NCBI GenBank assembly: GCA_013368325.1
Contig: JAACJK010000001.1
Location: forward strand, 558,001-622,000
Length of the DNA stretch: 64,000 nucleotides
DNA from: Ephemerocybe angulata
Lineage: Eukaryota > Basidiomycota > Agaricomycetes > Agaricales > Psathyrellaceae
Direction of reading: 5' to 3'
Part shown: in pieces, positions 11,200-21,876 of the stretch
Numbering within the stretch: the stretch's first letter is position 1
How the letters are laid out: each line of letters starts with the position of its first letter
Made by a program: the position numbers and the translations under genes
Notes under the pieces: model-generated
What the model was told of the DNA's origin: nothing
Database searches by the model: none
The model's input: only the letters and a program-made list of their open reading frames with translations

Positions 11200-12061
11200 G
11201 TTGATTTGAGGCCTTGAAGGTGTTGGGAGGAGGAGAGTAGTACCGATAGGCGTGACACCCTGCTCGCGATTTGGGTTTGGTCACATGTGTCACACGGATC
11301 CCTCTCTATCACAACCTCCTCGTTTTCGTTTCTATCACATCTGGCACCGCTCTATTCCGCCTCCCTCAAAATATGAGAAAATATGATAGCAATTGTTATC
11401 ATTTTCCCTATCCTATCTTGACAATGGTAATAGTATACCTCCTCCTGTGATGTATACCCGGGCAAAGGACATTATTTAGCCACCCCTTCGGATGGCCCAT
11501 CCTGCGACAATGCCACGCCCACACCGTCGCCCCCAGCTGCTATGCAAAAGGTAACATTTTGCTTCAGTGAATGGTCTCCGCAAAAGTTTGCCTTTTGGCA
11601 TCGTCGAGATAGGGCGAGCGAAATAGAGATAATTGACAAAACGTTTTGCGAGAGGCAGAATAGAGCGGCGCCAGATGTGTATCTCAAGTATGAACGTACG
11701 AAGAAACTGGATAGGAACGCCAATACGCAGTATACGCATAGCATAACCTCGCCGTTACCTCGGGGCTACCCAAACGAATGATATAAGGGCTTGGTTGCAT
11801 GCATGTCCGTATCCTTCATTCGCGTTACTGCCCATTCCCAAGACTTTGGGGGTACAGCATTATATTTTGAAACTGAATGGGATGTCTTCGAAGGCACACA
11901 ATAAGACTCCCATTGCTGTTGGCGCTGATCTGGGCGACCGAGAAATGCAGTCCTTCGAATTGCTGTTTGACAGGGTGGCTGCGCCAATCTTATCTCCCAG
12001 TCACACAGCCTTCTTGGCTATTTAAGAGGTAGACATCAGAATACCGGATCCAGAGGAAATC
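11200..12061. other. Intergenic region between divergent CK2-beta and F-box/LRR genes
   Basis: About 0.86 kb holding both 5' flanks. The first part (11200-11240) is probably the CK2-beta 5' leader. Nothing else is recognisable as coding, RNA or repeat. Confidence 0.35.
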
Positions 12062-13820
12062 ATGTCGACGCCCAGCATCTTGGCCGTGTTCTCAGAAGAA
12101 ATCCTCGAATTGATTCTGAAAGAGGTGCGTATCCTCTCCCTCCTTGAGACGCAGTGCTCGATTCTAAATCACACTTTCAGAGTAAGACGCATAGCCCAGC
12201 GGAATACTCCAGCCTGCGTCTCGTTTGCAAAGCAATCAATGACCTCGTCGAGCCACACGTCTTCTCCACTTTGATAATACAGTTTACTCAAGGCAATAAA
12301 GATTCGGTTGGAGAGAAGCTCTCTGCCCTCATCTCAGGATCCAGCCCATATACACGCTGGGCGAAGACGCTTCAGTTTGGACAACTGGTGCCTCTCAACC
12401 CACACAGAGACTATGGGTTCCAGTATGACCCTTTCCAAGGGCAAGAGCGGGAGGAGGTCCTCGAGAAACAGAGTCGCTTATTGGTGCCTGCCATAAGGGC
12501 TATGGCAGAGGTGGAAGCCGCAATGTGAGTCTTGAGCAATGACTTGCTCAGTCCCGCATCCTGACAAAGAATATGTAGCTTCTCATGTAGCAGCACCCGA
12601 GATCCCATTAACGACGTCCTGGGGGCATTGACAGGGTTGCCTCTACTACAAGAGTTGACGCTCTACAGGATCGACATGGACGCCGACCTGCTTAACAAAT
12701 TCTCCAACTTACGCAGCCTGAAGATTCGCTACCCTTCCGCTGAAACGTGGCAAGCCCTGAAGTCTGTAATATCGAAATCTCCTTCACTCTCCACCTTGGA
12801 GCTCCTCGAGGCGTATGGCCGAGGAAACGGTGGGTCTGAGCGTGAGAACGCAAACGTCGACCTCGGAAGCCTCATCAAGGATGCGATGGAATCACCAACG
12901 TTCGCTCCTACCCTCAGCTCCCTTTCCGTATCGAGGGATGCCATCCGTCTCTCCGACTCATGCGTCCCCTTCCTCCGCTCCTTGGCGCATCTACGACTTG
13001 GCGAAGGAGCCATCGTATTGCCCTCATTCTGGACCGCACTCGAAGCCACTGGAGCCCACCTTCAAACACTGCACGTCCCACAATTGGATCAACATAGTGT
13101 CAAGTATGTGCTATCGTACTCGGGCCTTAATGACTTGAAGGTTGGTTGGCCTACCAAGTGTCTCGGGGATCCTGCTGTCGAAGATGAAATCACGCACCAA
13201 TTCTTCCACAACGTCCTACCGAAACACTGTGCTACTCTCAGGTCTCTAAGCTATGAGCGAGGGGGAGTCGGCCCATGGTGTGCCACTGATTCCAACATGA
13301 AGGGAATTGCGTCCTGTAAAGCGCTTCAAGTCTTGGATATGCTATACTACTTCCCGTCTCCAAACGAGAAGGTCGTTATGCCTATCATTCCCTTGGTGCG
13401 TGTTCTAACCATACTTTCTCACTACTTCACTGGGCTAACCACATCTTAACACAGGGCCGTCTCTTATCCCGTTTCTCCGACTCTCTCCCAAGCCTTGAAA
13501 CCGTAAGAGTCACACCCGTTCGGAAGTTCCAGACTGGATTTGGGTGCGGGTTCGCATGGGGCGAATACTTCAGGGCCGTACATCAGTCTTTTGCGATGTC
13601 TATCGCGAGGGCCCAAGTCTCCGCCGATCAGAAACCTCGATTCCTTTTGACTGCTGTTGGGATTGAATTCAGCCCGGTGGAAGGCAAAGTTGATGGGCGA
13701 TATCAGTTCAAGATGGACGAGTGTCCATGGAGAGAGGAAGGGGAAGCCGGGGAAGGAGAGGGCGAAGAAGCTGCGGTGTATGATCCCGATGCCTGGGATT
13801 CCGAAGAAAACGATATCTAG
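12062..13820 (+). CDS. F-box/LRR protein, subfamily 1
   Basis: Four exons, 12062..12124, 12181..12524, 12579..13395, 13455..13820, give 529 residues with all phases matching. The N-terminus is a short F-box-like helix pair ('VFSEEILELILKE', then 'EYSSLRLVCKAINDLV'). The body has LRR-type strands ('LPLLQELTLYRIDM', 'FSNLRSLKIRYPS', 'SLSTLELLEAYG') and the same 'SYSGLNDL', 'VLPKHC' and 'YYFPSP' sites as the genes at 2-781 and 8134-9805. The final intron has the same position. The C-terminus ends in an acidic tail rich in Glu and Gly. Likely an SCF-type substrate receptor of unknown target. It lies head to head with CK2-beta. Confidence 0.75.
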
Positions 13821-14099
13821 AAATATTCGCCGCCTGAATTGAGATTATAGCTTGAATTCTCCCTCGCGCTCCATCGTCCCACGGTGGTATTTGAACTTTG
13901 AGTAGGTTCAAAGTTGCCAAAAGATGTACAAAAGGTATGTGGAACTAAATACATTAAAAAGTAATCTAATATGACTGCAAGTCGAGATGCATTCGTACCC
14001 ACGTTCTGAATTAACGAAATCCTGCCACCTCGAGTACATCCTCAGTCGTATGTAGGGATGGCGGAAGTCGAGCCGGCTGTCAAAAGAACCTCGTTTGAC

Positions 14100-15184
14100 T
14101 CAAAGCCGCTCAAGTCGTCTGACAGGGTTACGGTTCCAGGACTGATCATCCTTGCGCTCACACTTGTACTCTTCGCCCACCGAGTGGTCGATTTCCCCAT
14201 AGTTGCCAGGCTCAGTGAGAGGCCGATGTACGTTCTTAAAGACCTGGTTCAGACTGAGGTTGTGCCGAATAGAGCCCTGCACGAACACGTCCGTTAGATT
14301 CGCCGTAAGAAGCAAACAACTGGACATACCCTCCAAGCTCCCTTGGGTTGCTTTCGGTAAAACTCGAACCGTTCCTCGATGGCCTCGTAGATCTGCTTCA
14401 AAGTCATTCGCTGGTTTGGGCTCCCGTAGATGGCCAGTCGTACGAGGAGCGGGTACGAATGCGGGGGCCTCTTGTCTGGCTCGGGGTCTGGCAAGGACCA
14501 GAGGTTGACCGGTTCGCCTGGCTTCAGCCCAAGTTTCTGGCGGAGGAAGTCCCCGGGGGCAGAGAGGGCCTGGTTACCTAAAATTTCTTCGACCTGCTCC
14601 CCGGAGAATGAGATTCTCTCGATACCCGCAGATGTATCGATGTCAGATGGGGGATAGGAGTGGTAGGTGTTCAGAGGAGGACAGCCAGAATGGTGTGGCA
14701 ACCCATCGTCGATAAAGGCACATGGCACTGGGTTATTGCAACTGGGGTGGAAAGACCGGCGGTAGGACGGGCTGGCACAGGATGTGAGGTGAGGGTTTAG
14801 AGTGGGGAGTTGCAGGGAATAAAAGTCGCTAGGGTGTCCCATTGTAGGATTGAATGGCACATCCATCGGGCTTTCGTTGACGTGTGGCGAGTCACTTGGC
14901 TTTATCCCGTTTCCCGGCAGCGACTGTGAGTCGATTTCTTCGTCAGACTTCAACCCAAGCTAACACAGCTCCCACTGGGCGTAACTCACCGCTGCCACTT
15001 CTGACCTTTTCTCAGTCCAGACTGAGACAGGGTCATTAGACCCGCAGGATCCTTTTCCTTCTATGATTTTCTCATTCTCAGTCGATGAGAAAGTGGTGCA
15101 TGTCCCTGGAGTCGTCGGCAACTGTGCATCCGGGGCTCTGCTGAGATATGCCACTCCTACGTTGAATTTAGCTCGAGCTGCCAT
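14100..15184 (-). CDS. Forkhead (winged-helix) transcription factor
   Basis: DNA-binding regulator with the forkhead domain near the C-terminus. Model: 15184..14990, 14959..14330, 14276..14100, all phase 0, 333 residues. The domain reads 'RPPHSYPLLVRLAIYGSP', 'MTLKQIYEAIEERFEFYR', 'GAWR', then after the intron 'GSIRHNLSLNQVFKNVHRPL', matching helices 1-3 and the recognition helix. The wing is unusual: the common 'GKG.YW..D' is 'GNYGEID', without Trp. The first 220 residues are Ser/Pro-rich and low in structure. The first intron would be only 30 bp (GTGAGT...TTAG) and removes an in-frame TAG. Alternatively the gene starts inside the second exon at the first ATG there. Target genes unknown. Confidence 0.82.
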
Positions 15185-15515
15185 CACTGTTGAGAGACCA
15201 CTACACCGATGCCACTGACCATGGCGAATTGATACTATTTGAAGTATTTGCGCTTCCTTCACACCATCTTCACTCCCATGTTATTAGTTGGAATGCCCTC
15301 GAAGAAGCCACAGTAACTGACCAGTATGTGAGAATACCCCCTTTAAAGCAAATCGCCAGTCATCGTCGTGGCTCAACGCAACATCCGCCCCTGTCTGAGT
15401 CAGTTTGGTATAGGTGGTTCGTGTTAAAACACTGAAATGTGCCAATGGGATGCGAGCGTACCATTTTGAGAAGGTAATTGTTGATTGAATCGCAAGGATG
15501 ACAGTTCTGTTCCCG
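15185..15515. other. Intergenic region
   Basis: Promoter side of the forkhead gene and 3' flank of the next minus-strand gene. No recognisable element. Confidence 0.35.
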
Positions 15516-16983
15516 TTAAATTGTAACTTTACTCGACTGAGGTTTGGTAAAGCTCACCCGTTGTCGCGAATTACTGGAATCCAGAGAGGTCTTGAAAGAC
15601 GAACCGCCTTGTGCTCCACCAATTGGACTGGTAGTCACGGGCAGCTTCCAGGGCTGGCTTTTCATTTGTGTGCGAAATTTCTGTGAGAAGTCTAACTTGA
15701 ACCCTCGCAAGAAGAGTGACTGGTCCTTGATACCCGCTACCTCGCTACCTCCTAATCGGGCCGCCGAGGTCCCGCGGTTCGTCCAAGTGTACTGTGAAGG
15801 AGAACTGTGCGAGCTACCGTGACCTGGGCTGTCGATTCCTTTGATTAGTCTGAGGAGGTCATGTGGCGGGGACATCGGCTCTCTGTACGCTGCAAGAGCC
15901 CAGCTCTCGCTCTTGATGCAGCCAGTAAGGATATAAAGGGCCTCTTCGTCTCCGATCGTGCGTATCCCATTCGCGTACTGGTAGAAAAGAGCATTGTTCT
16001 GGATGATGGTATCTCGCAGTGCCATGCAGTCGACAACTTCTTCCAGCTCTGCGGACGATGTCGGTATTGCGATGGCGCCATGCTGGGATCGACACCGAAA
16101 TTCAAAGCCTACCGGAGCCCTAGAAAGTGCAGATAACTGTTACTGGCACCGTGCATCATAGTTGAAAGGTGTTTATCCTGACCTGCCATCGTTCATGTAC
16201 AGAATGTCGGACGATGCCCCCGAGACAATTGTCTCGTCCTGTTGCATCTCGCTTTCGTCAATGAAGACATTCCGTTCCGGAGCACGATACGTTGTCTGGT
16301 ACAGCTCGTTGGCCTTGTTCGCAAGCGCCACTTCATCGTCCCAAAGATTGAAAATCTTCTTAAATCCTCCTTCGGCGCTGTATGTCCCCACGTCCCCTGG
16401 AATAGCGCCCGTCTCTCCAGCATATGGCTTGCGGGGTCTGGGCTGCCAGCAAGCCAAGCCCTTTCCCGTACCTAACATATTAGAGACGTAGATTTCCGGT
16501 GTAGTAAGATCGCCTATGAGAGTAAATTTCTCTTCTGGCTTTTCTAGGACGATCTTGCAAAGAAACTCAGTGCTTCCCTTCAAGGCTAGAATCCATTGCA
16601 TGTCAAATACGCACCACAGCAACGTCACCCTCATGATGAACTTGAGCTTTTGCTTTCGGGGAGGGTGCAGTCTCTGGTGTAGAGGCTGTACCCGCTGAGT
16701 GAGGGTGTCCCGGATCCTGTCCTCTCAAGCTTTCGTCTACAAAAGAGGTCATGATTCGGGACATTAGGCCTTCGAATGTGAACAATTTCTGAGATGACGA
16801 CGATGAAGTCTCGCTGATTGAGCTATGGAAAGGTCCAGTATCGATGTTGAGATTGAATGTGGAATTGCATGTTTGCACGTGCATGTCGCGACCGGCAGCC
16901 CTGAAGTCAGGTCCGTGGAGGGAGAAGTTGTGTGCTTCCGAAAACATTGCGACGCTTGCTGACTCCGGGATTCTTGGATCCAT
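15516..16983 (-). CDS. Unknown agaricomycete protein with NLR-like N-terminal leader
   Basis: Three exons, 16983..16629, 16585..16183, 16119..15516, sum to 453 residues. I do not know a named domain. The start 'MFSEAHNFSLHGPDF' resembles the short leader of many mushroom NACHT/NLR-like proteins ('NF.I.GG.F..'), but no P-loop NTPase follows. The middle has a conserved-looking block: 'LIGDLTTPEIYVSNMLGTGK', 'ACWQPRPRKPYAGETG', 'IPGDVGTYSAEGGFKKIFNL', 'LYQTTYRAPERNVFIDE'. A Leu/Ala-rich segment follows ('CRSQHGAIAIPTSSAELEEV', 'YILTGCIKSESWALAAYREP'). The C-terminus is low complexity and basic. No signal peptide or membrane helix. Function unknown; possibly a member of a self-recognition-type protein expansion. 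Confidence 0.7.
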
Positions 16984-17610
16984 GATCGCAATGCCAGGCG
17001 GGGGCTAAGCGCGATACGTCGAGGAATCCCACGTACTTATATGACTGGCCTCTATGTGAGAAAATCAGATAAAGTACTTAGACGCCGAAGCTGTGAAGAT
17101 AGCTGTGCACGAACCATTTCCAGGAAAGCTGTGTGCATGGTCAATCAATGACAAGGGCTCGGTTCTCATTGCTTTGGATGATGCACATGTTCACGCAGGT
17201 TAACCGATTCATCACAGGAGGAAGCCAGTGAAAAGGATGCAGTGAAAGAGAAATCATGGTGCTGGGAAGGAACGACAGCCCAAAGAGCGTCTATTTCGGC
17301 CAGCTGTCTTCGGCGATTGCCGAAAAGGCCGAAAAGGGAATTCGCTTGTGGGAAAATCGGATAAGTTAACCATTAAGGCTCCAGCGCGGTTTGAGAGGTA
17401 AAGACACAGCTTCTAGTACTCACATCTCTCTGATAGGCCAATATAACCAGATGTTCAGAGAAGAAGGTAAGTAAAACATCGGAACCCCGTCGTGCTTGAT
17501 GGGCGCCTAACGCGTTTATAATCATTCTCGGCGGTTGCCGAACCCACACGGCACCGAATTCCGAACGGCCGCCTCCAGTTCCAGCTTGACCCTCTCCCAC
17601 CACCATTACC
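16984..17610. other. Intergenic region between divergent genes
   Basis: Separates the unknown minus-strand gene from the LRR-SAP gene. A hairpin-forming stretch lies near 17301-17336 (CGGC...GCCG arms). No coding support. Confidence 0.35.
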
Positions 17611-19236
17611 ATGCAGTCCCGACCCATCATCGATATTCAAAACCCATTCTACTGCCCTGCTCTCTCTGCGGTGGCGTTTCTCAACAGTGTCCGTCATTCG
17701 CTATTACCAGGCCATGGATCCAACACGTTCGTCAAGATGCTTGACCAGCCTGGATCTAGTGACAGTCCGGGGGGCTCGCTAAACTTTGTATATGACTCCG
17801 AAAACGACTGGATTGTAGGCGGAAACCCCGCCAACAAAGGGCGGGCTAAGGGCCCAACCACCACTGCTGGAATCTGGCCGATGAACCTTACTAGGCGCTC
17901 GGCGGGCAAAGACATCTCGAACTCGCCCAGCATGGATGTGGACGAGTTCACTCTCTCTGTCCTCCACCCGAAGTATGAAAGCACCGCCATTGGTGAACAG
18001 AATGCCGGTAAAAGGAAGCGGGACTCGACGTCTTCACCTTCAGACTCGAGCGATCTTCAACCCGTCGCCAAATACGCCAAATCTGTGCTTCTTGCCAATG
18101 ACTCTTCTTTCGAGCTGGAGGTTCAACACGAACGGGTCAACTTTGACGCTACGGGATCCCCGACTCTGCACTTGGAGGACCCGCACCATGATTCATTCAA
18201 GTCCACTATGCTTCTGGATCCTACCTTGGTCGACATCATGAACCGAGTCTTAACTTTCCTCCCTGGGATCCGACTAGAAGAGCGACTCTCTCGGATACCG
18301 GACTTGACCGTCCAAAAAATGGCTGAATACCTGGCTCAAAATGGCTACATGAATCACTGTGTGTTGAAGGCTTTCCGACGATCTGATATCACTACCCTGT
18401 CTCTGGGTACCTCCTTATCGGACGAAGATGGGTTGAACATCTGTGGTCAGGACGTCATCAAGTGTGAGTGGGGGAAGCCTTTTTGTCCGGGCTCATACTG
18501 AGATTTGTGCAGCACTTGGCAAGCCGGGAAGCTTCCTCCACCTCACTGAACTCTCGTTCAGCGAGTCTTGCGTCGAAGATTTCAATCTTATATATCTCCA
18601 CCACCTCCCCAAACTGTCAGTCCTGCACCTAAACAACACAGGCATCGGAAACGAAGCGTAAGACACGCCCCCGACTGGCTACTGCGTCGATTCTTATGGT
18701 CTCTTACAGCGTTTATCTGCTCGTGCCATTGAAAAGGACACTGAAGAGACTCTCATTGGCAACGAATCCCGACATTACTTCAGAATCAGTCCCCGCTCTT
18801 CTGCTTCTTGCCGACCTCGCTTTCCTCTCGATTCTTGATACTGGCGTAGACATGGATGGCTTGAGGCTCATTGCAAAGACTATCTTGGAAGAAGGAAGAA
18901 ACATCGACATCGAAATTCCATACGCATGCGAGAACTATATCGACAGTGAGTCCAAAGGCCTTCTTCAGTAATCAAGTCGGATTGACCCACTGATTCGGGG
19001 ATGTAGATCTGGAGTCGATGTATCTCGTTGACATCCAGCCCCCGTTGGTCTCTTCTCCCGATGATTGCAGCTCTTTGACCGTCGCGACTCTGAAGAAAAA
19101 CCTGGCTGCCCATTCTGAGAAGAATCCTAGGATCATGGTGTCTGGCACTCGTGCTGAGATGATTGCCCGTTTGCAGGACCTTCTGACGAAGCGTCAGATG
19201 GACCTTGTCGTTGCCCAAATGCTGCTGGGGCCGTAA
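17611..19236 (+). CDS. LRR protein with C-terminal SAP-like domain
   Basis: Four exons, 17611..18463, 18513..18657, 18710..18945, 19007..19236, sum to 487 residues. Residues 1-200 are Ser/Asp-rich and hold a basic 'GKRKRDS' patch that could be a nuclear signal. Residues 210-400 contain LRR-like strands ('ITTLSLGTSLSDEDGL', 'LHLTELSFSESCVEDF', 'LPKLSVLHLNNTGIGNEA', 'LKRLSLATNPDITSE'), as in ribonuclease-inhibitor-like folds. The last 60 residues fit a SAP motif ('LTVATLKKNLAAHS', 'VSGTRAEMIARLQDLL'), a two-helix DNA-binding element of nuclear proteins. There is no F-box at the N-terminus. I infer a nuclear, chromatin- or repair-associated LRR scaffold; the exact function is unknown. Confidence 0.75.
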
Positions 19237-19692
19237 TTTTCTCGCCTGTCGTTCCAATGCGTAACCCATACCTGCGATGCCGCTTTGCTCCTGCCGTTAT
19301 GAATTGTGTTTAGAATACCAGACGTATGCTTTCAGATTGCTCACGAAATTAAATCATTTTGAAGTATATGTACGCCGTCGGAGGAGCGGTATCGGAAAGT
19401 CGAATGGGGGGTCAGGTTGGCGGGTCTGCTAATAGGCCCTGATTGGTTGTGATGGCGAGGCAGGCTGGACGTGCCAGTGGGACTCCTGGCGCGCTGCGTC
19501 TTGATCTCCTGAACTATCACCTTGACTTGGACCTACTACCCCAACCACATACTTACTGCCTATCAGGCAAGACGGTTTGGAAAACACACAAGCACTATCA
19601 CTAGCGTACTTCTAGGAAGCAGTGAGTACGCGAAGGTTCTAAACTGTGCCAATCGAAGGCTGATGATTTCACTTATGAGGCTATCCCAAACG
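19237..19692. other. Intergenic region, promoter side of F-box/LRR gene
   Basis: A frame is open from about 19522 into the next gene, but comparison with the paralogue at 21877 puts the start at 19693. No other element recognised. Confidence 0.35.
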
Positions 19693-21390
19693 ATGCAGTG
19701 GTCACTCTCAACACAAACCATACTCGATTCTTCAGAGACACTCGATCCCAAAGAACGCCACGAGAAAATCCGAAAGCGCTTGGACGAATTGGAGCATGAA
19801 GCTCGAGCGCTGAAATTTTGCAACAACTCCCTTGCCCCTGTCAATCGCATTCCACCCGAAATCCTGTCGAACATATTCCACTACAGCTACCTCCTTGCTC
19901 AAGAACGAGATGAAGACGATTGGTCCTTCGATCCGAAGCCAAATTACACCTGGATTTGGGTAACCCACGTCTGCCAACGTTGGCGAGAGGTTGGCCTTCG
20001 GTGTCCTACTCTCTGGGCGGAATCGCTTTCTTTCGAGGGCCTCGAATTCGCCGAGATTGCGCTGGATCGCTCGAGGGATGCGCCGCTGGACATAAAATGC
20101 TACGCAGGGACGGAGAAGAAACTGCCTGGGCTCCGAAAAGCGCTTGCTCAGATGCATCGTGTCCGCTCCCTCACACTCTTTGACATAGATTCAGACCCGG
20201 AGCCTTTCAAGGCACTTTTACAGTCGAACGATCTGTCGGGGGCTGCACCTATCCTCGAAGAGCTTGAGCTGCACTTCCCCTCTTATCAAGCTCCAGCAAT
20301 GGACATGCCGGAGAATCTTCTCGGCGGCGGAGCCCCCAATTTGAGGCGCCTGGTACTCTCTAGTTTTCGCCTTCCGAACTGGCCTCTTATTCCACTTGGC
20401 GAAAAATTGGTCTATCTTGACCTGTCGAATGTCCCACATGCACCAAGGCCTACCTTCCCTGAATTCAGAAGCTCGATCGGTCGAATGGTCTTATTGAAGA
20501 CACTCAAGCTATCCAACCTCCTTCCCCTTGACACACATCCCTCACAAACGGCGTCTTCCTCCCAGCCTATCAATTTCTCTTCTCTTGAAGCATTGGACTT
20601 GGCGGACAACGCAGCCCCAATCATCAACACCCTTCGCATCAGCCAATTCTCTCGATCTACTCGTCTGCGTATCAGCATCGAGGATAGTCTGGACGAAGAC
20701 CTCGCCGAAGACCTCGCCCACCAGCTGTTCGATATACTGAGGCGCACCTGGGATGCTAGGATGCAGGTTCCTGTCTGGAAGTTGGAGTTCAGCCAAAGCA
20801 GCGGTACCCGCGGCCAGGGGACGAATTTGCTCCTTTGGTTCAAGGTCAAAAACGCGTCCAAACTCTCACAGTCGCCCGACCTCTCCCTGACGTTTGCCGA
20901 TTCAGAGCTGGACATCAATCAATTTCTCTTCCTGGTCAAGGACGAGGTAGTCCTATCCCAGCTCCGGAATCTAGAAGTCGCCGATGCTCGGCAGGTGACA
21001 CAGGACACTTGGAGGACTCTTTTTGGGAGGCTGCATAAGCTGAAGACAATTGTGCTTAACATCTGGTATATCCCCGAACTCATCGCGGTTCTGGCACAGG
21101 GCCCCAACGCTCACCATGACTTGGACGCATCCGAGGCTCACCAACCCTGTTTCCCTGCCCTGACTTCGCTTGACTTCCTCCAAGTCAATCTTAAAGCAAG
21201 CCCGACAATTCTGGAAGAAATTTTAGCTTGCCTGACGGTCCGCTCGAGATGTACGGTGGCTCCACTCAAGACAACCTACATCGGTGGTTGTGACTATACC
21301 GAACAGGAGGATATTGACCGCATCCGAGAGGCGTGCCCCGACCTTCATGTCATTTGGGGGGACGAATTTTCCTCCGACGAAGATGAATGA
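19693..21390 (+). CDS. F-box/LRR protein, subfamily 2 (tandem copy 1)
   Basis: Single-exon gene of 565 residues. The start 'MQWSLSTQTILDSSETLD' was chosen because the neighbour begins 'MEWPLPTRGLLEPTGTLD'. Order: a coiled helix ('KIRKRLDELEHEARALKFCN'), the F-box core 'NRIPPEILSNIFHYSYLLAQ', 'WVTHVCQRWREVGLRC', 'LWAESLSF', then irregular LRRs ('LRRLVLSSFRLPNW', 'LEALDLADNAAPI') and a C-terminal 'DIDRIREACPDLHVIWGDEF' followed by an acidic end. This is the classic agaricomycete F-box family; members probably bind Skp1 in SCF ubiquitin ligases. Followed 486 bp downstream by a close paralogue. Confidence 0.88.
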   Translation: MQWSLSTQTILDSSETLDPKERHEKIRKRLDELEHEARALKFCNNSLAPVNRIPPEILSNIFHYSYLLAQERDEDDWSFDPKPNYTWIWVTHVCQRWREVGLRCPTLWAESLSFEGLEFAEIALDRSRDAPLDIKCYAGTEKKLPGLRKALAQMHRVRSLTLFDIDSDPEPFKALLQSNDLSGAAPILEELELHFPSYQAPAMDMPENLLGGGAPNLRRLVLSSFRLPNWPLIPLGEKLVYLDLSNVPHAPRPTFPEFRSSIGRMVLLKTLKLSNLLPLDTHPSQTASSSQPINFSSLEALDLADNAAPIINTLRISQFSRSTRLRISIEDSLDEDLAEDLAHQLFDILRRTWDARMQVPVWKLEFSQSSGTRGQGTNLLLWFKVKNASKLSQSPDLSLTFADSELDINQFLFLVKDEVVLSQLRNLEVADARQVTQDTWRTLFGRLHKLKTIVLNIWYIPELIAVLAQGPNAHHDLDASEAHQPCFPALTSLDFLQVNLKASPTILEEILACLTVRSRCTVAPLKTTYIGGCDYTEQEDIDRIREACPDLHVIWGDEFSSDEDE

Positions 21391-21876
21391 AAGGGCATAC
21401 AAGTGGCGGTGAACTTCTCAATAGTCTTTTAAGGCGTAGTGCCAATACATGTAATTGTATTTTGAGAATGGTTCTACTGAGTTCCGTGTGCGGTTGTGTG
21501 AAGGGGTTTAATGGAGGGCCTGTCGAGAATGACCCCATCCCAACTATGAGTCCCAACTACAGTACTTACTACTAAGTACTAAGCGCCTGTCAGCACCGTG
21601 ATGCGATGATGTGAACGGCTTGATCTTGAACCACCACATACCATCAAGGTACATGCTCTGGACAAGAAACTGAAAGCTAGCTCTGACTTACAGCTAAAGA
21701 CAAAGTGCTATACTCGTCAGGCGTGGGTTCTAGGAACTTCTACCAGTCGCTGAAAAGCATTCAATCAAAAGTGAGGATAAGAGTACCTTGGGGACCAAGG
21801 TTTGATTTGACGCTGAATTTCCTTCGCAGACGTCGTAAACGGTCTCACCCATCGCCGCACCAACCGCTCAGAACGA
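21391..21876. other. Spacer between tandem F-box/LRR genes
   Basis: No gene or repeat recognised; contains the 3' flank of copy 1 and the promoter of copy 2. Confidence 0.35.
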
